A stretch of 64,000 bases of DNA from Streptomyces cavernae (GTDB taxonomy: Bacteria > Actinomycetota > Actinomycetes > Streptomycetales > Streptomycetaceae). The stretch lies in the NCBI RefSeq assembly GCF_004023625.1, contig NZ_RPDJ01000043.1:23002-87001 (forward strand), read 5' to 3'. Position numbers and translations under genes: made by a program. Shown one piece after another: positions 1-7,560 of the stretch. Each line of letters starts with the position of its first letter. The stretch's first letter is position 1. Under the pieces are notes generated by a model. The model was not told the DNA's origin. It saw only the letters and a list, made by a program, of their open reading frames with translations, and made no database searches.

Positions 1-137
1 GGGCCCTCGTCACCTACCGCCAGGGCCTGCCGCTGTTCACGTACCGCGCCGAGGGCGGCCTGTACCTGGCGTCCCGCCACTTCCACCCCGACGCCAGCGA
101 ACTCGCCCCCAACACCCTCACCGTGGACACCCCATGA
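1..137 (+). CDS. C-terminal end of a possible class II glutamine amidotransferase-like protein (partial)
   Basis: Only the last 44 codons are in the window (frame begins at base 3). The visible end includes GGLYLASRHFHPDASEL. It looks like the tail of class II (Ntn-type) glutamine amidotransferase domains, which often end in a strand reading 'YLASRRF', but no catalytic residue is present, so this is a weak family guess. The stop codon overlaps the start of the next gene (ATGA at 134-137), so the two are probably translationally coupled members of the same early prophage operon. Confidence 0.35.
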   Translation, partial: ALVTYRQGLPLFTYRAEGGLYLASRHFHPDASELAPNTLTVDTP

Positions 138-1471
138 CCCAGAACCCCTCCGGCGAATCCGGCCGCGTGCACGTCCACCGCCGCCAACACTTCGACCGCA
201 AGCACCTCTCCGTCGACGTCTATACCCTCGCCCTCGAACGCACCGCCTACATCCTCGACAACCACGACCGGGTGCAGGTGATGTTCTCCGGCGGCAAGGA
301 CTCCACCGCCGTCCTCAACGTCGCCCTCGAAGTCGCCCACAGCGACCCGCGGTTCGAACGACACCTGCCGCTGAGCACGATCTTCTTCGACGAAGAAGCC
401 ATCCCGCAGGAGACCGCCGACTACGTCGCCAGAACCTTCGCCCGGCCCGACATCGCAGGCGAGTGGTACTGCCTGCCCGTCCAGCACCGCAACGCCTGCT
501 CCCGCACCCACCCCTACTGGTGGCCCTGGGCCCCCGAAGACGAGGAACGCTGGTGCAGGCCGCTGCCCGAGCAGGCGATCACGAACATCCCCGGCTTCCA
601 GGTCTGGCCCCAAGAGGCCCGCATGACCATCCCCGAAATGGCCGGGCTCCTCGCGCCGCCGCCGCACACCACAGCATCGCTGATGGGCATCCGCGCCCAG
701 GAGTCCATCACCCGTCTCCGCGCCGTCAGCAAGAAAGCCGTCGACAACTACATCATCAAGGCCACCGGCAAAACCGCCCGCGGCAACCTGTTCAAGGCCT
801 ATCCGGTCTACGACTGGCGCCACGAAGACGTCTGGGCCGGCCCCCGCGTCCACGGCTGGGACTACAACCACGCCTACGACCTGCTCGAGATGGCAGGCGT
901 GGGAATCAGCATCCAGCGCTGCTCACCCGCCTTCGGCGAAGAGCCCCTGCAGAAGCTCTACACCTACGCCCAGTGCTTCCCCGACGTGTGGGCGAAGATG
1001 TGCGAGCGTGTCCCCGGCGTCGGCGCCGCCTACCGCTACGCACTCACCGAGCTGTACGCATACAGGGACCGTCCTGACAAGCCCGATGGCATGCCCTGGC
1101 AGGACTTCATCTCCCACTATCTGCACAAGTTCCGGCCCAAGGAAGCTGCCTCCGTCGCCGAGCGGATCAAGAAAGAGATCGCCTCCCACTACCGGCGCAC
1201 CAACAGCCCCCTCGTCTACAAGGCCATGCACCCCATCTCCGGGCTGTGCTGGCACTTCCTGCTGACGATCGCCATGCGCGGCGACTTCAAGAACCGCAAG
1301 CAGGCCGGGGCCCGCATCGCGAACCATGCCTACGACAAGCTCTGGCGGGAGTACACCGCCGAAGTCGCCGCCATCCGCGACGCCGGCACTGCCCACGAAT
1401 ACGGCTACCCCCGCCCCTGGCCGACCGACCCGGCCTCCCTCGTCGTCGAAGTCGTCCAGAAGAAGCGGTAG
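134..1471 (+). CDS. IbrA-like PAPS-reductase-family protein (DUF3440 type)
   Basis: The 445-aa protein has the PP-loop pyrophosphatase signature SGGKDS at about residues 52-57, followed by a long adenylyl-binding-type domain and a C-terminal helical region beginning near CWHFLLTIAMRGDFKNRKQ (about 375 onward). Size and layout fit the DUF3440 branch of the phosphoadenosine phosphosulfate reductase superfamily. The E. coli member IbrA is prophage-encoded and paired with the ParB-like IbrB. A ParB-like gene does lie downstream (2013-2519), but a homing endonuclease gene separates the two here. The reaction of this branch is not established. PP-loop enzymes usually activate a substrate with ATP, so nucleotide or nucleic-acid modification is an inference. 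The start overlaps the previous stop (ATGA). Confidence 0.8.
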   Translation: MTQNPSGESGRVHVHRRQHFDRKHLSVDVYTLALERTAYILDNHDRVQVMFSGGKDSTAVLNVALEVAHSDPRFERHLPLSTIFFDEEAIPQETADYVARTFARPDIAGEWYCLPVQHRNACSRTHPYWWPWAPEDEERWCRPLPEQAITNIPGFQVWPQEARMTIPEMAGLLAPPPHTTASLMGIRAQESITRLRAVSKKAVDNYIIKATGKTARGNLFKAYPVYDWRHEDVWAGPRVHGWDYNHAYDLLEMAGVGISIQRCSPAFGEEPLQKLYTYAQCFPDVWAKMCERVPGVGAAYRYALTELYAYRDRPDKPDGMPWQDFISHYLHKFRPKEAASVAERIKKEIASHYRRTNSPLVYKAMHPISGLCWHFLLTIAMRGDFKNRKQAGARIANHAYDKLWREYTAEVAAIRDAGTAHEYGYPRPWPTDPASLVVEVVQKKR

Positions 1472-1540
1472 TAACCCGCTGGGCGGAGAAGATGCAGGCC
1501 AGAGCCTAACTCGCATTGGTGTAATGAGTAGGCTTAGCTC

Positions 1541-2056
1541 ATGATCGAAACGAACTTGGCCTGGCTCGCAGGCATTTGGGACGGCGAAGGATCTGTTGGC
1601 ATCACTCGGCAGAACCGAGCGGGCAACACCAATCGGGTCCTCGTCCCTCAAGCGCAAATCCAGATGACCCATGAAGTGACCGTCGCGAAAACCGTAGAGA
1701 TTCTTCGCGGCCTCGGGCTGAACGCCCTTCAGCACACGTGGCACGAGCGCAAGGCACACCACAAGGACATGTGGGGCTACAACATCACGCGCACTGGCTA
1801 CGTCCTGACGATGGCGAACGCTCTCCTCCCGTACGCAGTCACCAAGCAGGAGCACTGGACTCTGATCAAGGAGTTCTGCGAACTGCGGGTTGCGCGTGTC
1901 GGACTTGACGACCAGGGCCGCCTCAGAAGAGGTGGCACGCCAGGAAAATGGTGGACCCCTTACAGTGACCGAGAACTCGAAATCGCTGACCGCCTCAAAG
2001 GCCTCACACGGCGTGGAAAACCAGCCGGTGGGGAACGTGCAATGGCTCCCGCGTAA
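1541..2056 (+). CDS. Free-standing LAGLIDADG homing endonuclease
   Basis: This 171-aa protein starts with LAWLAGIWDGEGSVGI, a clear LAGLIDADG helix (core GxWDGEG) with the acidic catalytic residue. Only one such motif is seen, so it should act as a homodimer that makes a site-specific double-strand break to spread its own gene. No intein or flanking exons are visible, so it appears free-standing, inserted between the ibrA-like and ibrB-like genes. Its last 44 bases overlap the 5' end of the ParB gene in another frame. Base composition around the start (about 1500-1560) is lower in GC than its neighbours, and the ribosome-binding site is weak. Confidence 0.8.
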   Translation: MIETNLAWLAGIWDGEGSVGITRQNRAGNTNRVLVPQAQIQMTHEVTVAKTVEILRGLGLNALQHTWHERKAHHKDMWGYNITRTGYVLTMANALLPYAVTKQEHWTLIKEFCELRVARVGLDDQGRLRRGGTPGKWWTPYSDRELEIADRLKGLTRRGKPAGGERAMAPA

Positions 2057-2519
2057 AGCCCTCTCCAGCAACGACTGGAATCCCAATGTCCAGGCGCCGC
2101 CTGAGCATCGGCTGTTGGCCACGAGCATCCTCGAGAACGGGTGGACGCAGCCGATCGTGGCCCGTGAACAGGCCGACGGCACGTACGAGATCGTTGACGG
2201 CTTCCACCGCTGGACCGTCGCAGCCCAGGCCGCCATCGCCGCCCTCACCGGAGGTCTCGTCCCGGTCGTTGTGCTCCCGCCGACCGACCCGGCCACTGCC
2301 CGCATGGCCACCGTGCGCCACAACCGGGCACGCGGTACGCACCACGTTCTCGGCATGGCATCCATCGTGGACGACCTGCTCAAGCTGGGCATCGAGCCGA
2401 CCGAGATCGGCCGCCGTCTGGAAATGGACGCCGAGGAGGTCGAGCGGCTCGCTGACCGGGGCGACATGCTCGCCCGGCACGCCCCGGACGGCTTCAACAA
2501 CGGATGGACCGTCGGATGA
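2013..2519 (+). CDS. IbrB-like ParB/Srx-fold protein
   Basis: The 168-aa product has a ParB N-terminal fold. WNPN near residue 22 is typical of the first strand, and EIVDGFHRW is the DGxHR nucleotide-binding motif of ParB/sulfiredoxin proteins. A helical segment (SIVDDLLKLGIEPTEIGRR, then EVERLADR) resembles the DNA-binding part. Known relatives paired with DUF3440 proteins are IbrB-like. The GTG at 2013 is chosen because homologues begin just before the WNPN strand; an open frame runs back to 1890 but through the endonuclease gene. The stop overlaps the next start (ATGA at 2516-2519), coupling it to the aldehyde dehydrogenase gene. Confidence 0.75.
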   Translation: MENQPVGNVQWLPRKALSSNDWNPNVQAPPEHRLLATSILENGWTQPIVAREQADGTYEIVDGFHRWTVAAQAAIAALTGGLVPVVVLPPTDPATARMATVRHNRARGTHHVLGMASIVDDLLKLGIEPTEIGRRLEMDAEEVERLADRGDMLARHAPDGFNNGWTVG

Positions 2520-3991
2520 CCGCCCGCCTTCGGTACGACCGCCTGTACATCAACGGGCAGTGGACCGCCCCGCTCGGACGGGACCGGATCACGGTCATCA
2601 GCCCGGTCACCGAGGCCCCCATCGGATCATGCCCGGCAGGCTCGCCCGCCGACATCGACGCCGCGGTGACGGCCGCACGCGACGCCTTCGACTACGGGAC
2701 CTGGCCGCGCATGACCGTTGCCGAACGGGCCGAGGTCCTCCAGCGGATGGCCCGGCTGTACGCCGACGGTGCTGCCGAGGCCGCTAACCTGATCACGCTG
2801 GAGATGGGGGCGCCGGCACGGTTCACCGCCCAGACCGAGCACCCGAAGCAGATCTTCGACTACTACCTTCAGTTGGCGGCCTCCGGGCGGGACCTGTTCA
2901 CCGAGCATCGTGACCAGCACACCATCACCCGCGAGCCGGTCGGCGTGTGCGCGCTGATCACGCCGTGGAACATGCCCCACAAGACGATCTTGATGAAGGC
3001 GGTCCCGGCGCTGCTCGCCGGCTGCACGCTCGTCATCAAGGCCGCCGTCTGGTCGCCGCTGTCCGCGCTGTGGCTCGCCCAGCTCGCCGACGATGCGGGC
3101 CTGCCCGCAGGCGTGTTCAACGTGGTCCCGGCCCGCCCGGACGCGGCCGGGCACCTGGTCACGCACCCGGGCATCGACAAGATCGCGTTCACGGGCTCGA
3201 CGGCCACCGGCATCCGGATCGCTTCCCTCGCCGGCCGGAACCTGACCCGCGTGTCGCTGGAGCTCGGCGGCAAGTCCGCGATGGTCGTCCTGGACGACGC
3301 CGACGTCGAGGCCGCCGTCGACAGCGTCCTCGACAACAGCCTCGCCTGCTCCGGACAGATCTGCTCCAACCAGACCCGGATCCTCGTCGCCCGTCCCCTG
3401 TACGCGCAGGTCTGCGGGGCGCTCTACGAGCTGCTGGCGGCCCGCCTGACGGTCGGGGACCCCGCGGACCCGAGCACGCAGATCGGGCCGCTGGTGTCCG
3501 CAACGCAACTGGAACGTGCGCGCGCCGCGGTGCACGCGCACGACGTCGCGCCCGTCACCGGCGGCTACCGCCCTGCCCGGCCCGGCTGGTTCCTCAAGCC
3601 CGCCCTGTTCACCGACGTCGACCCGACCGCCGCCCTGTTCCGCAACGAGGTGTTCGCCCCCGTCCTCGCCGTCACCCCGTTCGACACCGACCTGCAGGCC
3701 GTCGACCTGGCGAACGCCACCCCGTACGGACTCGACGGCTCGGTCTGGTCCGCAAGTCCGGACCGGGCGCACGCGGTGGCGGCCGGAATCCGCACCGGCA
3801 TGATCCACATCAACGGCGCCCCGCACCCGATCAGCGCGCCGATCGGCGGCTTCAAGGCCTCCGGAATCGGCCGCGAGCTCGGGCCCGACGGGCTGCACGC
3901 CTTCACCGAGGTCAAAGCCACCATCACCGGCCCGAGGGCCGCGGCCGCCGTCCCCGCAGGCGCGCACCGGGGCGAGACGGGCGCCTGGTAA
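2516..3991 (+). CDS. NAD(P)-dependent aldehyde dehydrogenase
   Basis: The 491-aa protein is a full-length aldehyde dehydrogenase. It has the Rossmann-side TPWNMP motif (catalytic Asn), the FTGS nucleotide loop, LELGGKS with the general-base Glu near residue 249, and GQICSNQTR with the nucleophilic Cys at about 283. It ends with the usual oligomerisation strand after GGFKASGIGRELGPDG. Substrate cannot be told from sequence. The gene starts inside the stop codon of the ParB gene, so it is co-translated with the IbrA/IbrB block; a metabolic enzyme there is unusual for a tailed-phage genome. It may be cargo captured from a host. No frameshift is seen. Confidence 0.9.
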   Translation: MTARLRYDRLYINGQWTAPLGRDRITVISPVTEAPIGSCPAGSPADIDAAVTAARDAFDYGTWPRMTVAERAEVLQRMARLYADGAAEAANLITLEMGAPARFTAQTEHPKQIFDYYLQLAASGRDLFTEHRDQHTITREPVGVCALITPWNMPHKTILMKAVPALLAGCTLVIKAAVWSPLSALWLAQLADDAGLPAGVFNVVPARPDAAGHLVTHPGIDKIAFTGSTATGIRIASLAGRNLTRVSLELGGKSAMVVLDDADVEAAVDSVLDNSLACSGQICSNQTRILVARPLYAQVCGALYELLAARLTVGDPADPSTQIGPLVSATQLERARAAVHAHDVAPVTGGYRPARPGWFLKPALFTDVDPTAALFRNEVFAPVLAVTPFDTDLQAVDLANATPYGLDGSVWSASPDRAHAVAAGIRTGMIHINGAPHPISAPIGGFKASGIGRELGPDGLHAFTEVKATITGPRAAAAVPAGAHRGETGAW

Positions 3992-4070
3992 CGCGACCGA
4001 GGGCGGGCGACCCCAGCATCCGAAGGAGGAGTGCCCGCCCTCGGGTGGTACCGATGCGAGGAACAGTGAC

Positions 4071-4466
4071 GTCACAATCGGCGGCGACCCGCTCGCCTTC
4101 CCGCACCTGCTCCCGCCCCCAACCACGGGGCCCGTCACGGTCGCGGACTATGCCCGCCTGGCCGCTCTCCTCGCCGTCCGTCACCAGCACACCCGCCCGG
4201 CCATACCGCAGGTCCTCGTAGACACGGCCCGCACCACACGGCCTGGCTGCTGTCCTGGCCGGGGGGCCACCGGCGACGGCAAGACCCCCAACCCGTGTGC
4301 CGGCTGGTCACGGTCCTCGACGGCACGCTGACCGAGGACACCCGCACCACCAGCCGGGCGCTCGCCCCGCACACGCACCGCTTCCACCCCCCAGGCTGCT
4401 GGCCCGAGCTGGTCAACGCCACTGCCGAGCCAGCCACAGCCCTGGTCCTCTCCTTCCGCCCCTGAC
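4071..4466 (+). pseudogene. Broken cysteine-dioxygenase-like cupin gene
   Basis: Two reading frames together resemble a bacterial cysteine dioxygenase. The first (codons from 4071) reads IGGDPLAFPHLLPPP then VTVADYARLAALLAVRH. The second (codons from 4232) reads HTAWLLSWPGGH, then VTVLDGTLTED, and ends in LAPHTHRFHPPG and ELVNATAEPATALVLSF, stopping at 4464. A frame change is needed around 4225-4235. No start codon fits the first frame, and the metal-binding HDHG motif expected after LLSW is replaced by HRRRQDPQP. It sits just downstream of the aldehyde dehydrogenase and looks like decayed metabolic cargo. A sequencing error could account for the frameshift but not for the missing metal motif. 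Confidence 0.45.
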
Positions 4467-4492
4467 CCCTCGCACCCTCACGGGAGGCAGCC

Positions 4493-4825
4493 GTGGCCGA
4501 CGACCTCAACGAGGAAGACCGCGCACGCGCCGTTCAGGCCCTCAACCTGAAGCTGGCGGGCGTGGACTGGCACACCATCGCCAGCAAGCTCAACTACGCC
4601 GACGCCGTGGACGCGATCGAGGCGGCCACGGCCGTAGCAGACACCCAGTACGACGGGCTCCCGATGGACCCGCTGCGCGTGCTGGAAGTCCTGCGCTACG
4701 ACCGGCTCCAGGCCGCGGTCTGGCCGCACGCGATGAAGGGCGACCTCGCCGCCGTAGACCGGGCGTTGACGATTGGTGACCGCCGAGCCCGGCTGCTGCG
4801 CCTGAACCGCAGGAGCGAGGATTGA
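4493..4825 (+). CDS. Small phage protein upstream of terminase (possible terminase-associated HTH protein)
   Basis: This 110-aa, largely helical, charged protein contains LKLAGVDWHTIASKLNYAD, which could be a helix-turn-helix, followed by a segment around YDRLQAAVWPHAMKGDLAAV seen next to terminase genes in actinophages. It begins at a GTG with a GGGAGG ribosome-binding site just upstream. Its stop overlaps the TTG start of the next gene, so it is coupled to the terminase small subunit. A role in DNA recognition for packaging is inferred from position and the HTH-like helix pair, not from a diagnostic motif. Confidence 0.6.
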   Translation: MADDLNEEDRARAVQALNLKLAGVDWHTIASKLNYADAVDAIEAATAVADTQYDGLPMDPLRVLEVLRYDRLQAAVWPHAMKGDLAAVDRALTIGDRRARLLRLNRRSED

Positions 4826-5412
4826 GCAGCCTGCGCCCCGAACGCGCCGAGGGGGACAAGCCCCGCTGTGGCGCGCAGAAACGCCAGGGCGAGCCGGGGG
4901 AGACGTGCACGTTCGTCGCCGGATGGGGCACCGACCACGTCGGAACCGGACGGTGCCGCCTGCACGGCGGAAACACCCGCAACCAGCGGGCCGCCGCCCA
5001 CGCCCAGAAGGCCGAGCAGGAAGCCCGCGCGCTCCTTGCCAGCCTCGACGTCACCCCCGTCGACAACCCGTTCACCGCCCTGTCCCGGCTCGCCGGGCAG
5101 GCCGTCGCCTGGCAAGAGACCATCGCCGGCATCGTCAACCAGCTCGGCGACCGAGTCCGGTACGAAGGCGCCGGCGGCAACGAACAACTCCGCGCCGAGA
5201 TCGTCCTGTACGAACGCGCGATGGACCGCTGCGCCCAAGTCCTCGGCATGATCGCCCGCCTGAACATCGAAGACCGCATGGCCCGTGTCTCCGAACAGCA
5301 GGCCGAGATCGTGGTCGCTGCGATCGAGGCTGCGCTCGCCGCCGCAGGAGTGACCGGGCGCGACGCGGACGAGGCCCGCACCGTCGCAGCCCGCCACCTG
5401 AGAGCTGTCTAA
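4822..5412 (+). CDS. Terminase small subunit (actinophage HGG-type)
   Basis: The 196-aa protein begins with a cysteine-containing module (RCGAQKRQGEPGETC ... GRCRLHGGNT). This CxA-KxxG-C-CRLHGG pattern is common in actinophage terminase small subunits. A long helical region follows, with a predicted coiled coil around residues 110-190. Small terminases bind the packaging site and hand DNA to the large subunit encoded directly downstream. The TTG start at 4822 overlaps the preceding stop. About 40 bases with an AGGAGG site separate it from the large subunit gene. Confidence 0.7.
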   Translation: MSSLRPERAEGDKPRCGAQKRQGEPGETCTFVAGWGTDHVGTGRCRLHGGNTRNQRAAAHAQKAEQEARALLASLDVTPVDNPFTALSRLAGQAVAWQETIAGIVNQLGDRVRYEGAGGNEQLRAEIVLYERAMDRCAQVLGMIARLNIEDRMARVSEQQAEIVVAAIEAALAAAGVTGRDADEARTVAARHLRAV

Positions 5413-5453
5413 GTCCCCGTACGGCCTTCTGGCCCTCTCGCAGGAGGCGTTTC

Positions 5454-7103
5454 ATGCTCGCTATCGCTGACCCGCTTGCACTGGCCGCAGACCGCCTTGA
5501 GGGCCGTTCAGCAGCCACCGAGCGATACCCGACCCCGCACGACCTGGCCCGCGCCCTGGACCCGCGCGTCGTGCGCACCCCCGCCCTGGCGCTCCTCGAT
5601 CAGAACCTGATCGACGTGGCCGAAGGCCGCTGCAAGCGGCTCATCTGGACCATGCCCCCGCAGGAGGGCAAGTCCCAGCGCGTCAGCCGCACATTCCCCG
5701 CCTGGCTGCTGGCCCGCAACCCCGACCTGCGTATCGCGATCGCCTCGTACGAGACGAACACCGCCCGCCGCTGGGGCCGCGCGATCCGCAACGATATCCA
5801 GGCCAACCCCGACAAGCTCGGGCTGCGCGTCCGTCGCGACACCCGGTCGGCGCAGGAATGGCAGATCCAAGACCACGCTGGCGGCGTGTACTCCGTCGGT
5901 GTCCAGGGCGCGCTCACCGGCCGCCCGGTCGATGTACTGATCATCGACGACCCGATCAAGGACCGTGCACAGGCCGAGAGCCTGACGTACCGCGAGCGCG
6001 TGTGGGACTTCTGGACGGACACGGCAAGGACCCGTCTCGCGCCGGACGCCGTCGTGATCGTCGTGCTCACCCGCTGGCACGAAGACGACCTCGCCGGGCG
6101 TCTCCTCGGCCAGGACGTGCGCCGGGAGTGGCGGCACGTCAACATCCCCGCCGAGGCCGACCACGACCCGGAGAAAGGGCAGACCGACCCGCTCGACCGG
6201 GAGCCCGGCGAGTTCCTGCTGTCCGCCCGCGGCCGCACAGACCAGGACTGGCGGGACACTCGTCACGACGTCGGCACGCGGACCTGGATCAGCCTGTACC
6301 AGGGCCGGCCGTCGCCCGAGTCCGGCAACGTGTGGAAGCGGCAGTGGTGGCGCCGGTACAGCACCCCCCTGTGGTCGCAGCATCCCACGCAGCCGGACGC
6401 GTACCAGGTCCGCGACGTCGACCAGATCATCATGAGCTGGGACATGACGTTCAAAGACACCAAGAGCTCGGACTTCGTCGTGGGGCAGGTGTGGGCCCGC
6501 AAAGGCGCGGACGCGTTCCTCCTGGACCAGATCCGCAAACGGCTCACCTTCACAGACACACTGACCGCGTTCCAAGCCCTCGTGGCCCGTTGGCCGCAGG
6601 CCACCGGGAAGCTCGTCGAAGACAAAGCCAACGGCACCGCGGTCATCAACACCCTGAAAACCAAGATCCCGGGCATCCTGGCGGTCACGCCCACCGAATC
6701 CAAGTACGCCCGCGCGAACGCCGTCTCCCCGATCATCGAGGCCGGCAACGCGCACCTGCCGGACAAGACCATCGCCCTGTTTGACACCGACGAACTGATC
6801 GAAGAAGCAGCGTCGTTCCCGAACTCGACCCACGACGACCAGGTGGACGCCACCAGCCAGGCCCTCGCTCACCTTCTGCTCGACAGCACCGGCGCAATGG
6901 CGTGGATCAACTACGCCCGCAGGCAGGCAGCCGCCAACGCGGCCGCCGCGGCGGCCGCCGCCGAAGCCGGTGGAGAGCCGGACCAGCCCGAGCCGGACGC
7001 GCCCCCCAGCCTGCCGCCCGACGCTCCTGAGGATCCGGCCGCCGCCCGCAAACGCGCTCGAGACGCCGCCCAACGGCAACAGAACAACCTCCGAGGAGGC
7101 TGA
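5454..7103 (+). CDS. Terminase large subunit
   Basis: This 549-aa protein has the packaging ATPase and nuclease of tailed phages. The Walker A-type loop is PPQEGKS at residues 68-74, the Walker B strand is VLIIDD near 162-167, and the RNase H-like nuclease carries acidic residues at WDMTFKDT (about 326) and DDQVDA (about 458). It cuts concatemeric DNA and drives it into proheads through the portal encoded downstream. The ATG at 5454 is chosen because of an AGGAGG site 6 bases before it; the frame is open further upstream, but over the small subunit gene. The last 60 residues are Ala/Pro-rich low complexity. Confidence 0.93.
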   Translation: MLAIADPLALAADRLEGRSAATERYPTPHDLARALDPRVVRTPALALLDQNLIDVAEGRCKRLIWTMPPQEGKSQRVSRTFPAWLLARNPDLRIAIASYETNTARRWGRAIRNDIQANPDKLGLRVRRDTRSAQEWQIQDHAGGVYSVGVQGALTGRPVDVLIIDDPIKDRAQAESLTYRERVWDFWTDTARTRLAPDAVVIVVLTRWHEDDLAGRLLGQDVRREWRHVNIPAEADHDPEKGQTDPLDREPGEFLLSARGRTDQDWRDTRHDVGTRTWISLYQGRPSPESGNVWKRQWWRRYSTPLWSQHPTQPDAYQVRDVDQIIMSWDMTFKDTKSSDFVVGQVWARKGADAFLLDQIRKRLTFTDTLTAFQALVARWPQATGKLVEDKANGTAVINTLKTKIPGILAVTPTESKYARANAVSPIIEAGNAHLPDKTIALFDTDELIEEAASFPNSTHDDQVDATSQALAHLLLDSTGAMAWINYARRQAAANAAAAAAAAEAGGEPDQPEPDAPPSLPPDAPEDPAAARKRARDAAQRQQNNLRGG

Positions 7104-7104
7104 A

Positions 7105-7542
7105 GTGGACCCCCTCAACCCTCCCCCAGCACCCGTACCCGTCCCCACATTGGCGGGGCCCGCCTGCACGGCGTGCGGGGAGCCAGCCGTCGTGAACTGG
7201 CTACGCCGCCCTACCGGGGCCGAGGTCGCGGACGCTATCGCTGCCGAGGAGAAGCGCCGCGAAGACCTGCTCCTCTTGGCCGACCAGCAGCTTCCCACTC
7301 CGGAGTTCGGGCCGTTGCCGACCGGCAACGGCATGACCCGCAGCGTGTACGCGTGCGCTACGCACGCCATCACCCTGGACGCCGCCTCTCGCATCCATGC
7401 CAGTAGCTGTATGGCACCGGACCCGGCCGTTCTGCCGGGCTGCGACTGCACCCCCGAAGTGCAGGCGCCCACACCGCCGAGCGATTCCGTTCCGGTCAAG
7501 CTGCCCGAGCACTGGTTCCCCGCGACCGATGGCCAAGCGTAA
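7105..7542 (+). CDS. Hypothetical Cys-rich phage protein between terminase and portal
   Basis: The 145-aa protein contains a CTACGEP motif near residue 16 and further Cys/His pairs (YACATHAIT; SSCMAPD; PGCDCTPE), which together could form a small zinc-binding fold. The N-terminus is Pro-rich. The GTG start is supported by GAGGAGG five bases upstream. No function is known to me. Its fixed place between terminase and portal suggests a head-related or packaging accessory role. Confidence 0.65.
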   Translation: MDPLNPPPAPVPVPTLAGPACTACGEPAVVNWLRRPTGAEVADAIAAEEKRREDLLLLADQQLPTPEFGPLPTGNGMTRSVYACATHAITLDAASRIHASSCMAPDPAVLPGCDCTPEVQAPTPPSDSVPVKLPEHWFPATDGQA

Positions 7543-7560
7543 ACAGGAGGCACAGCAACG

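Noticed and set aside
1890..2012. An upstream extension of the ParB frame
   Set aside because: It runs through the homing endonuclease gene and lacks ParB similarity; homologues begin near the WNPN strand.
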